A program made the position numbers and the translations under genes. Below the pieces are notes generated by a model. That model worked only from the letters and a program-made list of their open reading frames with translations, was not told where the DNA came from and did not search any database. DNA of 64,000 nucleotides from Prevotella sp. oral taxon 299 str. F0039 (GTDB lineage: Bacteria > Bacteroidota > Bacteroidia > Bacteroidales > Bacteroidaceae): contig NC_022124.1 in assembly GCF_000163055.2 (NCBI RefSeq), positions 186,001 to 250,000 of the forward strand, written 5' to 3'. Positions within the stretch are counted from its first letter, which is position 1. Each line of letters starts with the position of its first letter. Of this stretch, positions 25,980 through 40,148 are shown one piece after another.

Positions 25980-26010
25980 TTTGTAGGTTGATTTTTTTAT
26001 TGTATTTTTG
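25980..26010 (+). promoter_or_regulatory. Promoter: TTTG, 19 bp, TATTTTTG
   Basis: A -33 TTTG at 25980-25983 and a -7 TATTTTTG at 26003-26010 are 19 bp apart, a full match to the Bacteroidota sigma-ABfr consensus. Transcription would begin near 26017 and leave a leader of about 125 nt before the ATG at 26144. Confidence 0.7.
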
Positions 26011-26143
26011 CAAAATAATTGTCCTTAAACGCTTTTATTTATAAGCGTAGTATGTTAATGAAATAAATATTAGATTACAAGAGGTATTAAATTAAAATTA
26101 TTTATAAATACCGAATATACGAATAAAATATTATATAATAGTC

Positions 26144-26773
26144 ATGGGATTTATATCTAAACTGTTTGGAAGTAAACCAAAAGAAAATAAAACAGGTGGA
26201 ATGGAAGATTTTATGACATTGGTACGAGTATATTTTCAAGCCTCAATTGCTGCCAATGTCGGTATTACAAATCTTGCAATGTTGCCCGATTTGCGTACTT
26301 TTAAAACAACCTTAAAGGTGCCAACGCAGGGTAATAAACTTGGAGTAGGAGAGAAGTCTGCTTGTAAAAAAATGATGCAAAGCATCTATAATACCGATGA
26401 TACCTTCTTTAAAGAGATAGATCAAAGTATTAGACGTAATTGTCATAAATTACAAGATGTACAAACTTATCTGTTTCAGTTTCAGACATTAAGTCAAGAT
26501 CTTTTAATGTTAACAGGCAATCTGATGAAGTTTAAGCTTCGTCTTCCATCATTCTTTAAAAATGCCATATATTCAATGACCGAGAAAACCGTTAATGATA
26601 TTTTTAATAAAAACGATTTTACCGAGCCTGGAATGATGAAAATGGTAGTGGGAATACGTCAAACAAATAAGCGGTTAGGTTACTCACAAAAGTGGATTGC
26701 AGATTTCGTTTACCAAGTTGTGATGCTTGCAAAGAAAGAATCTAAACCACAGGCAGATGATAAGGGCAAATAA
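26144..26773 (+). CDS. Hypothetical protein, conserved-looking, cytoplasmic
   Basis: I do not recognise this 209-residue protein. It starts MGFISKLFGSKPKEN, a short amphipathic start that could touch the membrane, and continues as a mainly helical, basic protein without signal peptide or membrane helix. Segments such as VYFQASIAANVGITNLAMLP and GYSQKWIADFVYQVVMLAKK look structured. It has its own strong promoter and lies 69 bp before the coiled-coil/zapA/rny group in the same orientation, so a link to cell division or RNA turnover is possible only by position. Confidence 0.75.
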   Translation: MGFISKLFGSKPKENKTGGMEDFMTLVRVYFQASIAANVGITNLAMLPDLRTFKTTLKVPTQGNKLGVGEKSACKKMMQSIYNTDDTFFKEIDQSIRRNCHKLQDVQTYLFQFQTLSQDLLMLTGNLMKFKLRLPSFFKNAIYSMTEKTVNDIFNKNDFTEPGMMKMVVGIRQTNKRLGYSQKWIADFVYQVVMLAKKESKPQADDKGK

Positions 26774-26842
26774 ATATTTTATAATAAATAATTTGTCGTT
26801 CTCATATATTTAGCCTATTTTTGTATTCAAAATGTAACATTC

Positions 26843-27136
26843 ATGACTCATAATGAGAAAGTTTTAGCTCAGTTTGCTGCAAGAATACAGCAACTCATTC
26901 TCCAATATAAAGACATTAAAAAGGAGAATGCAGAATTGTATGCTATTATTGGGGAACAAGAGGATAGAATAAAGAATCTTGAAGAGCGTATTTCTCAAGC
27001 TCAGAATGATTACCAAAGTCTCAAAATTGCACGAATGCTCGAAGTTTCAGATGTTGATGTAGAACATGCACAGAAGAAGCTTGCAAAGTTAATTCGTGAT
27101 GTAAACAAATGTATTACGCTATTGAGTGAAAAATAG
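26843..27136 (+). CDS. Small coiled-coil protein upstream of zapA
   Basis: This 97-residue protein has a predicted coiled coil over much of residues 10-55 (IQQLILQYKDIKKENAELYA, then EQEDRIKNLEERISQ), with no membrane segment. The size and build recall ZapB, the partner of ZapA at the division ring, but I see no decisive sequence motif. It sits 5 bp before zapA in the same direction. A ZapB-like role is an inference from build and position. Confidence 0.7.
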   Translation: MTHNEKVLAQFAARIQQLILQYKDIKKENAELYAIIGEQEDRIKNLEERISQAQNDYQSLKIARMLEVSDVDVEHAQKKLAKLIRDVNKCITLLSEK

Positions 27137-27141
27137 TTTCA

Positions 27142-27450
27142 ATGATGTCTGAACCTAGTCAATATAAAAGAAAAATAACACTTTCTGTTTATAATAGAGA
27201 ATTTCCCGTGGAAATAGCTCCTGAAGAAGAAGTGTATTATCGACAAGCTGCCAGATTAATTAATGATACTATAGGCTTTTACACCAATAAGTATCAAGAT
27301 GCAATAGGCAAAGAAGATTTGCTTTATATGGCACTTATTGATGTTGCGCTTCGTTATGAACGTGAGTCTGGTAGGTATGATCAAGGGGAATTGACAAAAA
27401 CTCTTGAAAAATTGACATCTGATATAGATTCAGCATTGAAAGAAAAATAA
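27142..27450 (+). CDS. zapA: Cell division protein ZapA
   Basis: This 102-residue protein matches ZapA: an N-terminal beta-rich part (KITLSVYNREFPVEIAPEEE), the ARLINDTIGFY helix start, and a long C-terminal helix (LLYMALIDVALRYERE). ZapA binds FtsZ and bundles protofilaments at the division ring. Two in-frame start codons lie together (27142 and 27145). The gene follows the coiled-coil gene by 5 bp and precedes rny by 137 bp. Confidence 0.9.
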   Translation: MMSEPSQYKRKITLSVYNREFPVEIAPEEEVYYRQAARLINDTIGFYTNKYQDAIGKEDLLYMALIDVALRYERESGRYDQGELTKTLEKLTSDIDSALKEK

Positions 27451-27587
27451 CATTATGAATAAGCCGTTAATAGCGAATTTACTCGTTATTAATTGTTGCC
27501 TTACAAAACAATAATATTATTTTGTTTTTATTCTTATGCCGTTATACATTTTAGTAATTAAAGAATTAAACTAAAAGTGTAAAATAA

Positions 27588-29123
27588 ATGATAGAAACAT
27601 TGATTACGGGAATCATCGCATTACTTGTAGGTAGTTGCGCAGGTTTTTTCCTTTTTCGATATGTTATAAAAGGGAAATACAATGAAATGATAGCTAATGC
27701 CACTAAGGATGCTGAGGTTATAAAAGAAAAGAAACTACTTGAGGTAAAAGAGAAGTTCCTTAATAAGAAAGCGGAGCTAGAGCGTGAAGTTCAGCAACGC
27801 AATCAGAAGATACAGCAAAACGAAAACAAGCTTAAACAAAGAGAATTGTCATTGAATCAGCGTCAAGAAGAACTTGGAAGGCGAAAGCAAGAGGTAGAAC
27901 AAGAGCAAGTTCGTGTAGACAATGAAAAGAAGATTCTTGTTACGAAGCAAGCAGAATTAGAAAAGATGCAAGCACAAGAGCGTGCAAAACTTGAAGAATT
28001 ATCAGGTTTAAGTGCAGAAGATGCAAAAAATCGTCTAATTGAAAGTTTAAAAGACGAGGCAAAGACAAATGCTGCAAGCTATATCAATGAGATTATGGAT
28101 GAAGCAAAGCTTAACGCCAATGCACAAGCTAAGAAAATTGTGATTCAGACCATACAACGTGTAGCTACAGAAACTGCAATAGAGAACTCGGTAAGCGTTT
28201 TTCATATTGAAAATGATGAGATAAAAGGTCGTATTATTGGTCGTGAAGGTCGTAATATACGTGCTCTTGAGGCTGCAACAGGTGTTGAAATCGTGGTAGA
28301 TGATACTCCGGAAGCTATTGTTATCTCTGCATTTGATCCTGTAAGACGTGAGATCTGTAGGCTAGCACTTCATCAATTGGTTGCAGATGGTAGAATTCAT
28401 CCAGCACGAATAGAAGAAGTTGTAGCTAAGGTAAAGAAACAATTAGAAAACGAAATTATTGAAATCGGAAAACGAACAGTTATTGATTTGGGTATTCATG
28501 GATTGCATCCAGAACTTGTTCGTATTGTAGGTAAGATGAAATATCGTTCTTCTTATGGCCAAAATCTATTGCAACACGCAAGAGAAACAGCCAACCTCTG
28601 TGCTATTATGGCATCAGAATTAGGCTTAAACCCCAAGAAAGCCAAGAGGGCAGGATTGCTTCATGATATTGGTAAGGTTCCCGACGAAGAGAGTGAGTTG
28701 CCTCATGCACTCTATGGAGCAAAGCTTGCAGAACGTTATAAAGAAAAACCTGACGTTTGTAATGCAATTGGTGCGCACCATGATGAAATTGAAATGAATA
28801 CTCTTTTAGCTCCGATTGTGCAAGTGTGTGATGCTATTAGTGGCGCAAGGCCAGGTGCAAGGCGTGAAATTGTAGAAGCTTATATTAAACGTTTGAACGA
28901 TCTAGAGGCTATTGCAATGAGTTATCCAGGTGTAACAAAAACTTATGCAATTCAGGCAGGACGTGAATTGCGTGTAATTGTCGGAGCGGATCGAATGGAT
29001 GATAATGAAAGTGAGAAGTTAAGTGGTGAGATAGCAGAGAAGATTCAGAATGAGATGACCTATCCAGGTCAAGTGAAAATCACTGTAATTCGTGAAACTC
29101 GCTCTGTTGCTTATGCAAAATAA
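27588..29123 (+). CDS. rny: Ribonuclease Y
   Basis: This 511-residue protein has an N-terminal membrane anchor (about 5-27), a long charged coiled coil (about 45-150), a KH domain with [15 protein letters not shown] (about 214), and an HD domain with [12 protein letters not shown] (about 358) and GAHHDE. RNase Y is an endonuclease that starts mRNA decay at the membrane. Length and domain order are normal. A clear terminator follows at 29129. Confidence 0.96.
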   Translation: MIETLITGIIALLVGSCAGFFLFRYVIKGKYNEMIANATKDAEVIKEKKLLEVKEKFLNKKAELEREVQQRNQKIQQNENKLKQRELSLNQRQEELGRRKQEVEQEQVRVDNEKKILVTKQAELEKMQAQERAKLEELSGLSAEDAKNRLIESLKDEAKTNAASYINEIMDEAKLNANAQAKKIVIQTIQRVATETAIENSVSVFHIENDEIKGRIIGREGRNIRALEAATGVEIVVDDTPEAIVISAFDPVRREICRLALHQLVADGRIHPARIEEVVAKVKKQLENEIIEIGKRTVIDLGIHGLHPELVRIVGKMKYRSSYGQNLLQHARETANLCAIMASELGLNPKKAKRAGLLHDIGKVPDEESELPHALYGAKLAERYKEKPDVCNAIGAHHDEIEMNTLLAPIVQVCDAISGARPGARREIVEAYIKRLNDLEAIAMSYPGVTKTYAIQAGRELRVIVGADRMDDNESEKLSGEIAEKIQNEMTYPGQVKITVIRETRSVAYAK

Positions 29124-29128
29124 TATTT

Positions 29129-29169
29129 AAATCCCATGTGTGTTGGTTTTCAATATTCATGGGATTTTT
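29129..29169 (+). terminator. Terminator after rny
   Basis: AAATCCCATG (29129) and CATGGGATTT (29158) form a 10-bp stem followed by T's. It lies 5 bp after the rny stop codon. Confidence 0.85.
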
Positions 29170-29424
29170 GTTTGATTTATATAGGTATAAAATGTAGCCG
29201 TCTATACTTCAGAGATGATTTTATTATGCATAAAAGCAATTTGGAAAGAATGTAGAAGAAATTTGTTCATTTTTTATTATAGTCTTTTTTTTTTCTGTAG
29301 GTTATTTCATTGTTATTCACTCTTAGGTTTTATTTATATAATTATGTGTCAATATCAATTTACTTGATATATTTGGATGTAAAGATAATAAAAGTGTGTT
29401 TTTTTGCATTTTCTTTTTGAAATA

Positions 29425-29456
29425 TTTGGTTTGTGTTATAAAAAGTTGTACTTTTG
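29425..29456 (+). promoter_or_regulatory. rRNA operon promoter
   Basis: TTTG at 29425-29428 and TACTTTTG at 29449-29456 are 20 bp apart. This places the start of transcription about 210 bp before the 16S gene, so the leader is long, as is usual for rRNA operons. The gap 29170-29424 is AT-rich and holds no gene I can support. Confidence 0.65.
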
Positions 29457-29671
29457 CATCCGCTTTCGAGAGTAATCTCTGTTAGCAATAAAGATAGAGT
29501 TCTTTGAATAGATTTACATAAACAGACAAGTTAGTACAAGAGTCTTGTTGTTATTTTTTTACAACAGGGTATAAATACGAACCGTTAATTGATTATTCAA
29601 TAAAGGTTATAAGGATAGTCGTTCTAAGTCAGAAAACATTCTCCTTTAGGGGAATAAATATAAGAAATTTT

Positions 29672-31200
<1,529 letters not shown>

Positions 31201-31336
31201 CTGGAGACGTCTATTATTTATAGCTTTATAGGTTATATGTATTTATAATCTTGTACTTACTTACTTGTCTTGTTTACAAGGGAAAAATGATGCTGGGCAA
31301 ATCATTAGCCTTGGCACTTGAACTTAACCAGAACGA

Positions 31337-31410
31337 AGTCCTATAGCTCAGTTGGTTAGAGCGCCACACTGATAATGTGGAGGTCGGCAGTTCAAGTCTG
31401 CCTGGGACTA
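31337..31410 (+). tRNA. tRNA-Ile (GAT)
   Basis: Acceptor arms AGTCCTA and TGGGACT pair, with A as discriminator. The anticodon loop CTGATAA gives anticodon GAT. It lies in the 16S-23S spacer, and CCA is not encoded. Confidence 0.95.
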
Positions 31411-31432
31411 CCTAAGATACAAGTTAACCCTT

Positions 31433-31506
31433 GGGGGATTAGCTCAGCTGGCTAGAGCACCTGCCTTGCACGCAGGGGGTCAACGGTTCGAATCCGTTAT
31501 TCTCCA
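31433..31506 (+). tRNA. tRNA-Ala (TGC)
   Basis: Acceptor GGGGGAT pairs with ATTCTCC using two wobble pairs. The anticodon loop CTTGCAC gives TGC. It is the second spacer tRNA, 22 bp after tRNA-Ile. Confidence 0.95.
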
Positions 31507-31633
31507 CATGTATTATGAATTTGATTCGTAATAAATAAGATCTTTGACATATTGATACAAGCAAAACTGTAGATTAAACAAGAAATCAACAGCTGAAAGT
31601 ATGAGTTAATCTTTTTTTAAGATAACTAAAGTT

Positions 31634-34535
<2,902 letters not shown>

Positions 34536-34618
34536 ACACAGATTATTTTCATCCGTTTTGATTTATTTAATCATACATTTTGCTTGTAGATATGTTATAG
34601 ATGTTATAAAGAAATATC

Positions 34619-34726
<108 letters not shown>

Positions 34727-34735
34727 TTTTTATTA

Positions 34736-34776
34736 AAGAGAGTTTAATTGAGTAATCAGTTAAGCTCTCTTTTTTG
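34736..34776 (+). terminator. rRNA operon terminator
   Basis: AGAGAG followed by TTTAA pairs with TTAAGCTCTCT and runs into T6. It lies 10 bp after the 5S gene. Confidence 0.85.
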
Positions 34777-35816
34777 TTTAATGGGTTTTATTGAACACTA
34801 AATACCTACGTTCTCATATTTTGCTTCTATCGAAAGAAGATTTTGAAAGAATAAAAGATATGCATAAGAGTATTTTCAAAACAAAGAAAAGGAGGTCTTA
34901 GTAAAATATGTAAAGGTTCTTTAGAAGAATAAAGGAAGATCTTTCTATGCATTTATGGCAATCACTTCAGACAAAAGAACCAATAGATTACTTATGCCGA
35001 TAACCTTGTATAAACCCACAAATACAATTTATCATGCATAAAAGGCTTATCTTAAAGCTGTATAAGGGAAATTGCTCCTTAAATTGAAAAGAATGGCTTA
35101 CTGGCTAAAGAAATAGCTAAAGAAAGAAATTAATACCTATTAAAACAAATATAAAGAAGATACCAGTAGCAACCTCAAGACTGGAAATAAAAGAGGTGAC
35201 GGCCTAAATTGACGATAAAAATCTTCATCTAACCAGCAAAACACTTGTATCAATATTTATAGAGTTGTTTTTAAATTGCAAATATAAGCAAACTTAATGA
35301 TTCGCCATCCTTCTCCACATGTCCTTATAAACGCAACTAATGTTGCAATATATATAAGGAAGAAAGAAGAGACATTCTTTTTATTACAAGGTGTTCCTCT
35401 AAAGTAGATATCCTAGACTTACTTGTTAAACTGATTTTATTCGTTTCTAAAGCCTATTATTTTTATTCTGTGTAACCCTCATTCGTGCAGAGTAACCATC
35501 TTAAAGAGGGAATAAAATGAGACAGAAGCGATATAAACGATGTGTTGATAGGATATAGATATATGTAAATAAAAAATATGTTTATGTTTTAGCAAGCTTA
35601 AAAAGCAAGACGCTTTTATCTACTGAGGAATTTCTAGCATTTATATCTTATGCTTGTATCAAAATTATTTTGCATACTAAAAACTATTTGAAAGTTCTAT
35701 AAACCCTTATTTAGGCAACTACAAATAGGTATATTCAAAAAGGGATTACTATTGGTTGAAATAGAAATAGTTACTAAAAACTCTTATTTGAATAAATTTG
35801 GGACAAATATTCAGAG

Positions 35817-35850
35817 AAAATACCTCAAATACTACCTTAGGGTATTTTTT
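35817..35850 (+). terminator. Terminator-like hairpin in gene-free DNA
   Basis: AAAATACC pairs with GGGTATTTT across a 15-nt loop and runs into T6. No gene lies upstream within 1 kb on this strand. Confidence 0.45.
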
Positions 35851-36074
35851 ATTACAATGAATTAGAAAGAAAAGTTTTATCTGACAGGAATATATAAAAA
35901 TAAACTAGCTAATATTGAAGAGAGATACTGTTCTATAGACTTTATGGCATCAAAAAACTCTTTAGTAAAGCTATTGCTAGTGACTAAAAGGTAGAATTAT
36001 ATTGCTTGTTAATGTTTTTTATAATAGAATTATAAAAAAACATATATATGTGTGTGTATTATACTAATTATAAT

Positions 36075-36082
36075 TAACTTTG
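36075..36082 (+). promoter_or_regulatory. -7 promoter box before the OmpA-like gene
   Basis: TAACTTTG fits TAnnTTTG and lies 88 bp before the ATG at 36171. A good -33 TTTG is not seen. Confidence 0.45.
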
Positions 36083-36170
36083 CAAGTCGTTTTATACTAT
36101 TTTATAATAAAAAGACTTTGTAAAGAAAAATGTATATTAATCTATAATTAAAATAGAAAATTATTTTATC

Positions 36171-38063
36171 ATGGTACATGTAAAGAAAACTCTTACAGGT
36201 ATTTGTTTGTCATTTGCTATGGTTACGCCTATTATGGCACAAACCTCAGTGCAAGAACAAGCAAAAACGCAAGAACAAGCGGTTAATTATTCACAGAAAG
36301 TAAAAAAACATTTCTGGTATCTTGGAGCTAAATATTTTACTCCAATGTACTTTAACAATCTTTCTTCGATTCCAAGTGGCGATAAACCACACTTTGGTTA
36401 TGGAGGAATGTTGAATGTAGGCTATCAATTCTCTCCTTTATTCTCATTAGATTTGAATGTCGGATATGGAAAAAACAAGCTTCGTCCTTCGAGTTATCAG
36501 TATAATTTTCAATTAGGAAGAGAAGATGCTTTTACCTATTATCCTTATACTCTTATTGATGCTGATGAATATTTTTATCCTTATCGTAATAATGATGATG
36601 AAATTCTTATCGGTTATCGAGGTAAACGCTTGGAAAACGAATCTGATGGTTTCCCATTTTCACGTCTAGAAAGTAGAGTTAAGCACTGGCAAGTGAACCT
36701 AAATGTGGGAATTAATTTAACAAGACTTTTCTATGTTAATCGTTATAGCGAAAAGCCTGTGGAGTTATGGGCTAAACCTGGTTTCTATCTCTCAGGTTTT
36801 AAAGCTAAATTAGTCGACCGAGAAACAGGTAATGAAGTGGCTCATGCAGAGCGTCAAAAGCTCACTTGGGGCTTAGGCGGAGATCTTGCATTACGTTTTA
36901 ACGTGCATCGTTCGTGGTCAATAGAGTTAGGTAACAATGTTATTTGGCAACATAATAGAAGTGTAGATGGCATTGCCAGTGCAAAAATGGGTTACGATGC
37001 TTTTGTTTGGGAGCCCTCTCTTGGTGTGATATATAAGTTTAGACGTAAGGTTAAACCTGCTATGCCAGTACTTACACCAGTAGCTCCACCTGCACCAGTT
37101 GATGTAGTTAAAGAGCCTACACTTGTAGATTTAGAGTATGCTCCATTGTTGAGTATCGAGCTACCTGTAAAGAAAGAGCGCAGTCATACACTTGCTATTA
37201 GACTTACTTATCCGCTTAATAAAACTAATATTGTTCCTACATTGCATAAAAACGGACTTGAGTTAGCACGTATTAATAAAGATATTGCAGAACTAAAAGC
37301 CCATCCCGACTATAAAGTTACAGGTGTACGTATTGAAGGTTTTGCATCTCCTGAAGGACCATATGATAACAATATGCGTCTTGCAGAGGGTAGAGCAAGA
37401 TCTATTATGGAATATGTAAGTGGTAAAACAGGTTGGAATAGAGGTTTATTTGCCTTGGGACGTATGGAAGAAAACTGGCAAGGATTGCAAGATACCTTGA
37501 AAGTAGATGCGTCATTGCCAGCAAGAGACGAAGCTCTTAGAATGCTTAATGAAGAAACAAACAAAGAAGTAGTTAAGCAAAACTTAAAGAAACTCAAAGA
37601 TTATTCTTCGCTTATTGCTAAGGTTTACACTTATTTACGTCTTAGTGCTTATACTGTAGACTATGAACTTCCTGTTTATCCTTTGCAACAAGCAAAAGAA
37701 ATTATTCTTAAAGATCCTAAGAATCTTAATCCTGAAGAAATCTATGCAGTAGCATTAGATTATGGATTAGATAGTGATAAGGGTATTGAAGCACTAAATA
37801 TTTTGCAAAAACTTTATCCAGATAGCGAACTTGCACGTTGTTACATGGCTGTGAAGTCGCTTAATAATAATGCGTTAAACGATGTCGTTGCAAAATTAGA
37901 ACCTGTAATGGTTAAGAGCGATAAAGAAAAAGAATTGCTTGCAACTGCTTATGCAAAACAAGGTAAGTTGAAAGAAGCTTTCGAGTTATTAATAAAGGTT
38001 CAGAAACCTAATGATATGACTCGTAATAACATTAAACGACTTTCTGAGTATATAAACAAATAA
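36171..38063 (+). CDS. Outer membrane protein with beta-barrel and OmpA-like domain
   Basis: This 630-residue protein has a signal peptide ending near MVTPIMAQ. Residues 45-295 look like an outer-membrane beta-barrel of the DUF3575/porin-like kind, with alternating aromatic strands (FGYGGMLNVGYQFSPLFSLD). A proline-rich linker (about 298-315) follows. The OmpA-like region (about 345-430) contains VRIEGFASPEGPYDNNMRLA and EGRARSIMEYV. The last 150 residues look like helical TPR-type repeats. Such proteins link the outer membrane to peptidoglycan, and in Bacteroidota are often next to surface lipoprotein or fimbria genes. The next gene, a lipoprotein, starts 12 bp later. Confidence 0.75.
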   Translation: MVHVKKTLTGICLSFAMVTPIMAQTSVQEQAKTQEQAVNYSQKVKKHFWYLGAKYFTPMYFNNLSSIPSGDKPHFGYGGMLNVGYQFSPLFSLDLNVGYGKNKLRPSSYQYNFQLGREDAFTYYPYTLIDADEYFYPYRNNDDEILIGYRGKRLENESDGFPFSRLESRVKHWQVNLNVGINLTRLFYVNRYSEKPVELWAKPGFYLSGFKAKLVDRETGNEVAHAERQKLTWGLGGDLALRFNVHRSWSIELGNNVIWQHNRSVDGIASAKMGYDAFVWEPSLGVIYKFRRKVKPAMPVLTPVAPPAPVDVVKEPTLVDLEYAPLLSIELPVKKERSHTLAIRLTYPLNKTNIVPTLHKNGLELARINKDIAELKAHPDYKVTGVRIEGFASPEGPYDNNMRLAEGRARSIMEYVSGKTGWNRGLFALGRMEENWQGLQDTLKVDASLPARDEALRMLNEETNKEVVKQNLKKLKDYSSLIAKVYTYLRLSAYTVDYELPVYPLQQAKEIILKDPKNLNPEEIYAVALDYGLDSDKGIEALNILQKLYPDSELARCYMAVKSLNNNALNDVVAKLEPVMVKSDKEKELLATAYAKQGKLKEAFELLIKVQKPNDMTRNNIKRLSEYINK

Positions 38064-38075
38064 TTAAAAAAGGGA

Positions 38076-39758
38076 ATGAAAATGAAATCAAAATATTATA
38101 TCCTGTCTTTGGTGCTTGTTAGCTTATTAGGAGGCTTGTCGAGCTGTTATAGAGATGATATCAACTTTCTTTATAGCGAACAATATATAAACGATGGAAA
38201 TAGAGAACTCATCTTACATCCTAAGCAAGCAAAGTATAGCAATGAGTATTGTCATTATGATGAAAACTCTAATACGCTTTATGTCACACCTTCTTCTACT
38301 GTAGAACTTCCTTATACAAAGAAAGGAGACTTACCTAAGATTCTTGCAACACTGCCAAGTAGCTGGACTCATAGTATAGATTATGCTAAAAAAATGATAA
38401 CCCTTCACACGCCAGACCTTCAACACTTTGTTAAAGAAGCAAACGACGGTGGAGAAGGAGAAGCTTCAAATGCAAAACAACTCTATGGTGCATCGAGCTT
38501 GTTATTTACATCGCGTACCAAAAAAGGTATCACCTTTAGTCAAGAAATAAAAGCTGTTATACCCGATAGTATTTATGTAAAACTCTTTTATCGTAGAAGA
38601 TATGGATTTGCATCAGACCTTAAGGGCTACGATATTATCTATTTTACACCAGGATTACAAAGATATGACACCTTGTATACTAAAGAACTTCCAAGTAAAA
38701 AGTATACAATAGAAGTCCACCTGCTAAGTAGTACTCAATCAGGGTTCAGTGATACAGTGATGACAAAGACTCCAGATGAGCTTGTAGAACTTATGAATAG
38801 ACCTATACAAGCTATTCTCCCAAGATTTAAAGAAGGATATAAGTTTGAAAATATCGAACAGAAAGGCTTCCTTTATGATACCGATTCTACTTATGTTTAT
38901 GCCGCAAAAAATGGTAATATTACGGATTATTTCCTTGGATCTAAGGTGAATAAAGATGGTACACCTGAGTTATTACCTGGTCCTGCATTAAATACTGATT
39001 TGCCAGAACATAAACGTCCTGTGTTTATTCGCCCTATTGGTTGGAATAGTTTCTGTACTGCTGGTAAACCTTTTACCCAACATGATGGTCCAATGGCTTA
39101 TAGACGACCTTTTGAACGTATATCAATGCACACTCAGTTAGAACTAAAGAATCCACACCGTTTCTTCGGCTTAGATGCTTCTGAAGCCTTTGATGCAAAA
39201 AAGGTGGTGTTATATACAGCTGCAAATTTCTTTTATTTAGGAAATATGACAACTCTTCTAAAAATGAGATCGCCTATCTTCCTTTGCAAAGCAGAAAATG
39301 TTTGTACTTACGATAAAGCTAAAGATCAACTCTCTGGTGGATTCTCTTGCATACCAGTAAGAGTAAATACAACTTCGCATAACAATAGCCTTATTGTAGA
39401 ATACACAAAGGCTAATGGCTCTAAAGTGTATAAATTGGTGCATCAACGCAAACAACCAGATGAATATAGTGATTTACTTGCTTCTATCATGGATGGTTGG
39501 CGCACATTTAATGTTGATGCTAATCCTGGTAAAGAGGCATCTTCTTATGCAGATGTGATTTATCATGATGATAATGCCAACCAGGGATCGTTTTATAAAG
39601 AATTGATAAAAGTGCCTCTTGAAACGTCTGTCTTAGATCATAAAAAAGAGCTTTTTACTCCTGAGTTAGGTGATTTTGATGATTCTGAAAACGATGGAAA
39701 TAACTCTGGAACATCTTCTATCACTTCTTCTGTAAGAAAGAAACACACTTTAAGATAG
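38076..39758 (+). CDS. Large surface lipoprotein, function unknown
   Basis: This 560-residue protein has a lipoprotein signal ending in GLSSC (ATG at 38076 or the second one at 38082). The rest is beta-rich and soluble-looking, with no domain I recognise. The C-terminal tail is rich in Asp, Asn, Ser and Thr (about 520-560). It lies 12 bp after the OmpA-like gene and ends before a strong terminator, so the two form an operon and may act together at the outer membrane. A role in surface filaments or adhesion is possible but not shown by the sequence. Confidence 0.7.
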   Translation: MKMKSKYYILSLVLVSLLGGLSSCYRDDINFLYSEQYINDGNRELILHPKQAKYSNEYCHYDENSNTLYVTPSSTVELPYTKKGDLPKILATLPSSWTHSIDYAKKMITLHTPDLQHFVKEANDGGEGEASNAKQLYGASSLLFTSRTKKGITFSQEIKAVIPDSIYVKLFYRRRYGFASDLKGYDIIYFTPGLQRYDTLYTKELPSKKYTIEVHLLSSTQSGFSDTVMTKTPDELVELMNRPIQAILPRFKEGYKFENIEQKGFLYDTDSTYVYAAKNGNITDYFLGSKVNKDGTPELLPGPALNTDLPEHKRPVFIRPIGWNSFCTAGKPFTQHDGPMAYRRPFERISMHTQLELKNPHRFFGLDASEAFDAKKVVLYTAANFFYLGNMTTLLKMRSPIFLCKAENVCTYDKAKDQLSGGFSCIPVRVNTTSHNNSLIVEYTKANGSKVYKLVHQRKQPDEYSDLLASIMDGWRTFNVDANPGKEASSYADVIYHDDNANQGSFYKELIKVPLETSVLDHKKELFTPELGDFDDSENDGNNSGTSSITSSVRKKHTLR

Positions 39759-39784
39759 TGTTTCGCTTTATGCGATAATAAATA

Positions 39785-39830
39785 AAATCCTCTCTCTTTA
39801 ATCAATTGATTGAAAGAGAGAGGATTTTTT
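39785..39830 (+). terminator. Strong terminator after the lipoprotein gene
   Basis: AAATCCTCTCTCTTT and its complement AAAGAGAGAGGATTT flank a short loop and run into T6. It lies 27 bp after the stop. Confidence 0.9.
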
Positions 39831-40148
39831 GTTCTGTATAAGAGGAATACTTTGTTATCTGTTTTGTTTAATCGGATTTCTTTTTATACTTGTTTATTTA
39901 CTATATAAGTCTACTTTCCTAAGAAGTGTGTAAGATTAAATTTCTTTTCTTAGTTTCTTATTTATTTTCTCTTTGCTGTTTTTCTAAAAAATCCATTGAT
40001 AAATTTTCCTTGTCTTGTCCTTCCGTTGCTACACTTTTTCTTGCAAGTCTTTCTTTTCATTTCTATACTTTTTCTTTTAGCAGCGATAGTGTCGTAAGAG
40101 TATCACCCAACCATCTTTATTTAGGTTTTCTTTAAGTGGTAGATCTCT

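Larger units (their letters stand above)
25120..26143. other. Gene-free stretch of about 1 kb
   Basis: I see no convincing gene on either strand. It holds repeat array B (25399-25486), the start region of rfbA, and a promoter near 25980-26010 for the next gene. The rest is AT-rich without clear hairpins. Confidence 0.6.
34777..36170. other. Gene-free stretch of about 1.4 kb
   Basis: No gene is supportable on either strand; all frames are broken by many stops. One terminator-like hairpin occurs at 35817-35850, and a promoter-like TAACTTTG at 36075. Decayed sequence or an unrecognised small RNA are both possible. Confidence 0.6.

Noticed and set aside
39926..40135. 69-codon frame on the plus strand
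   Set aside because: It is Ser/Phe/Leu-rich, with no family resemblance, and lies in the gap next to a terminator.
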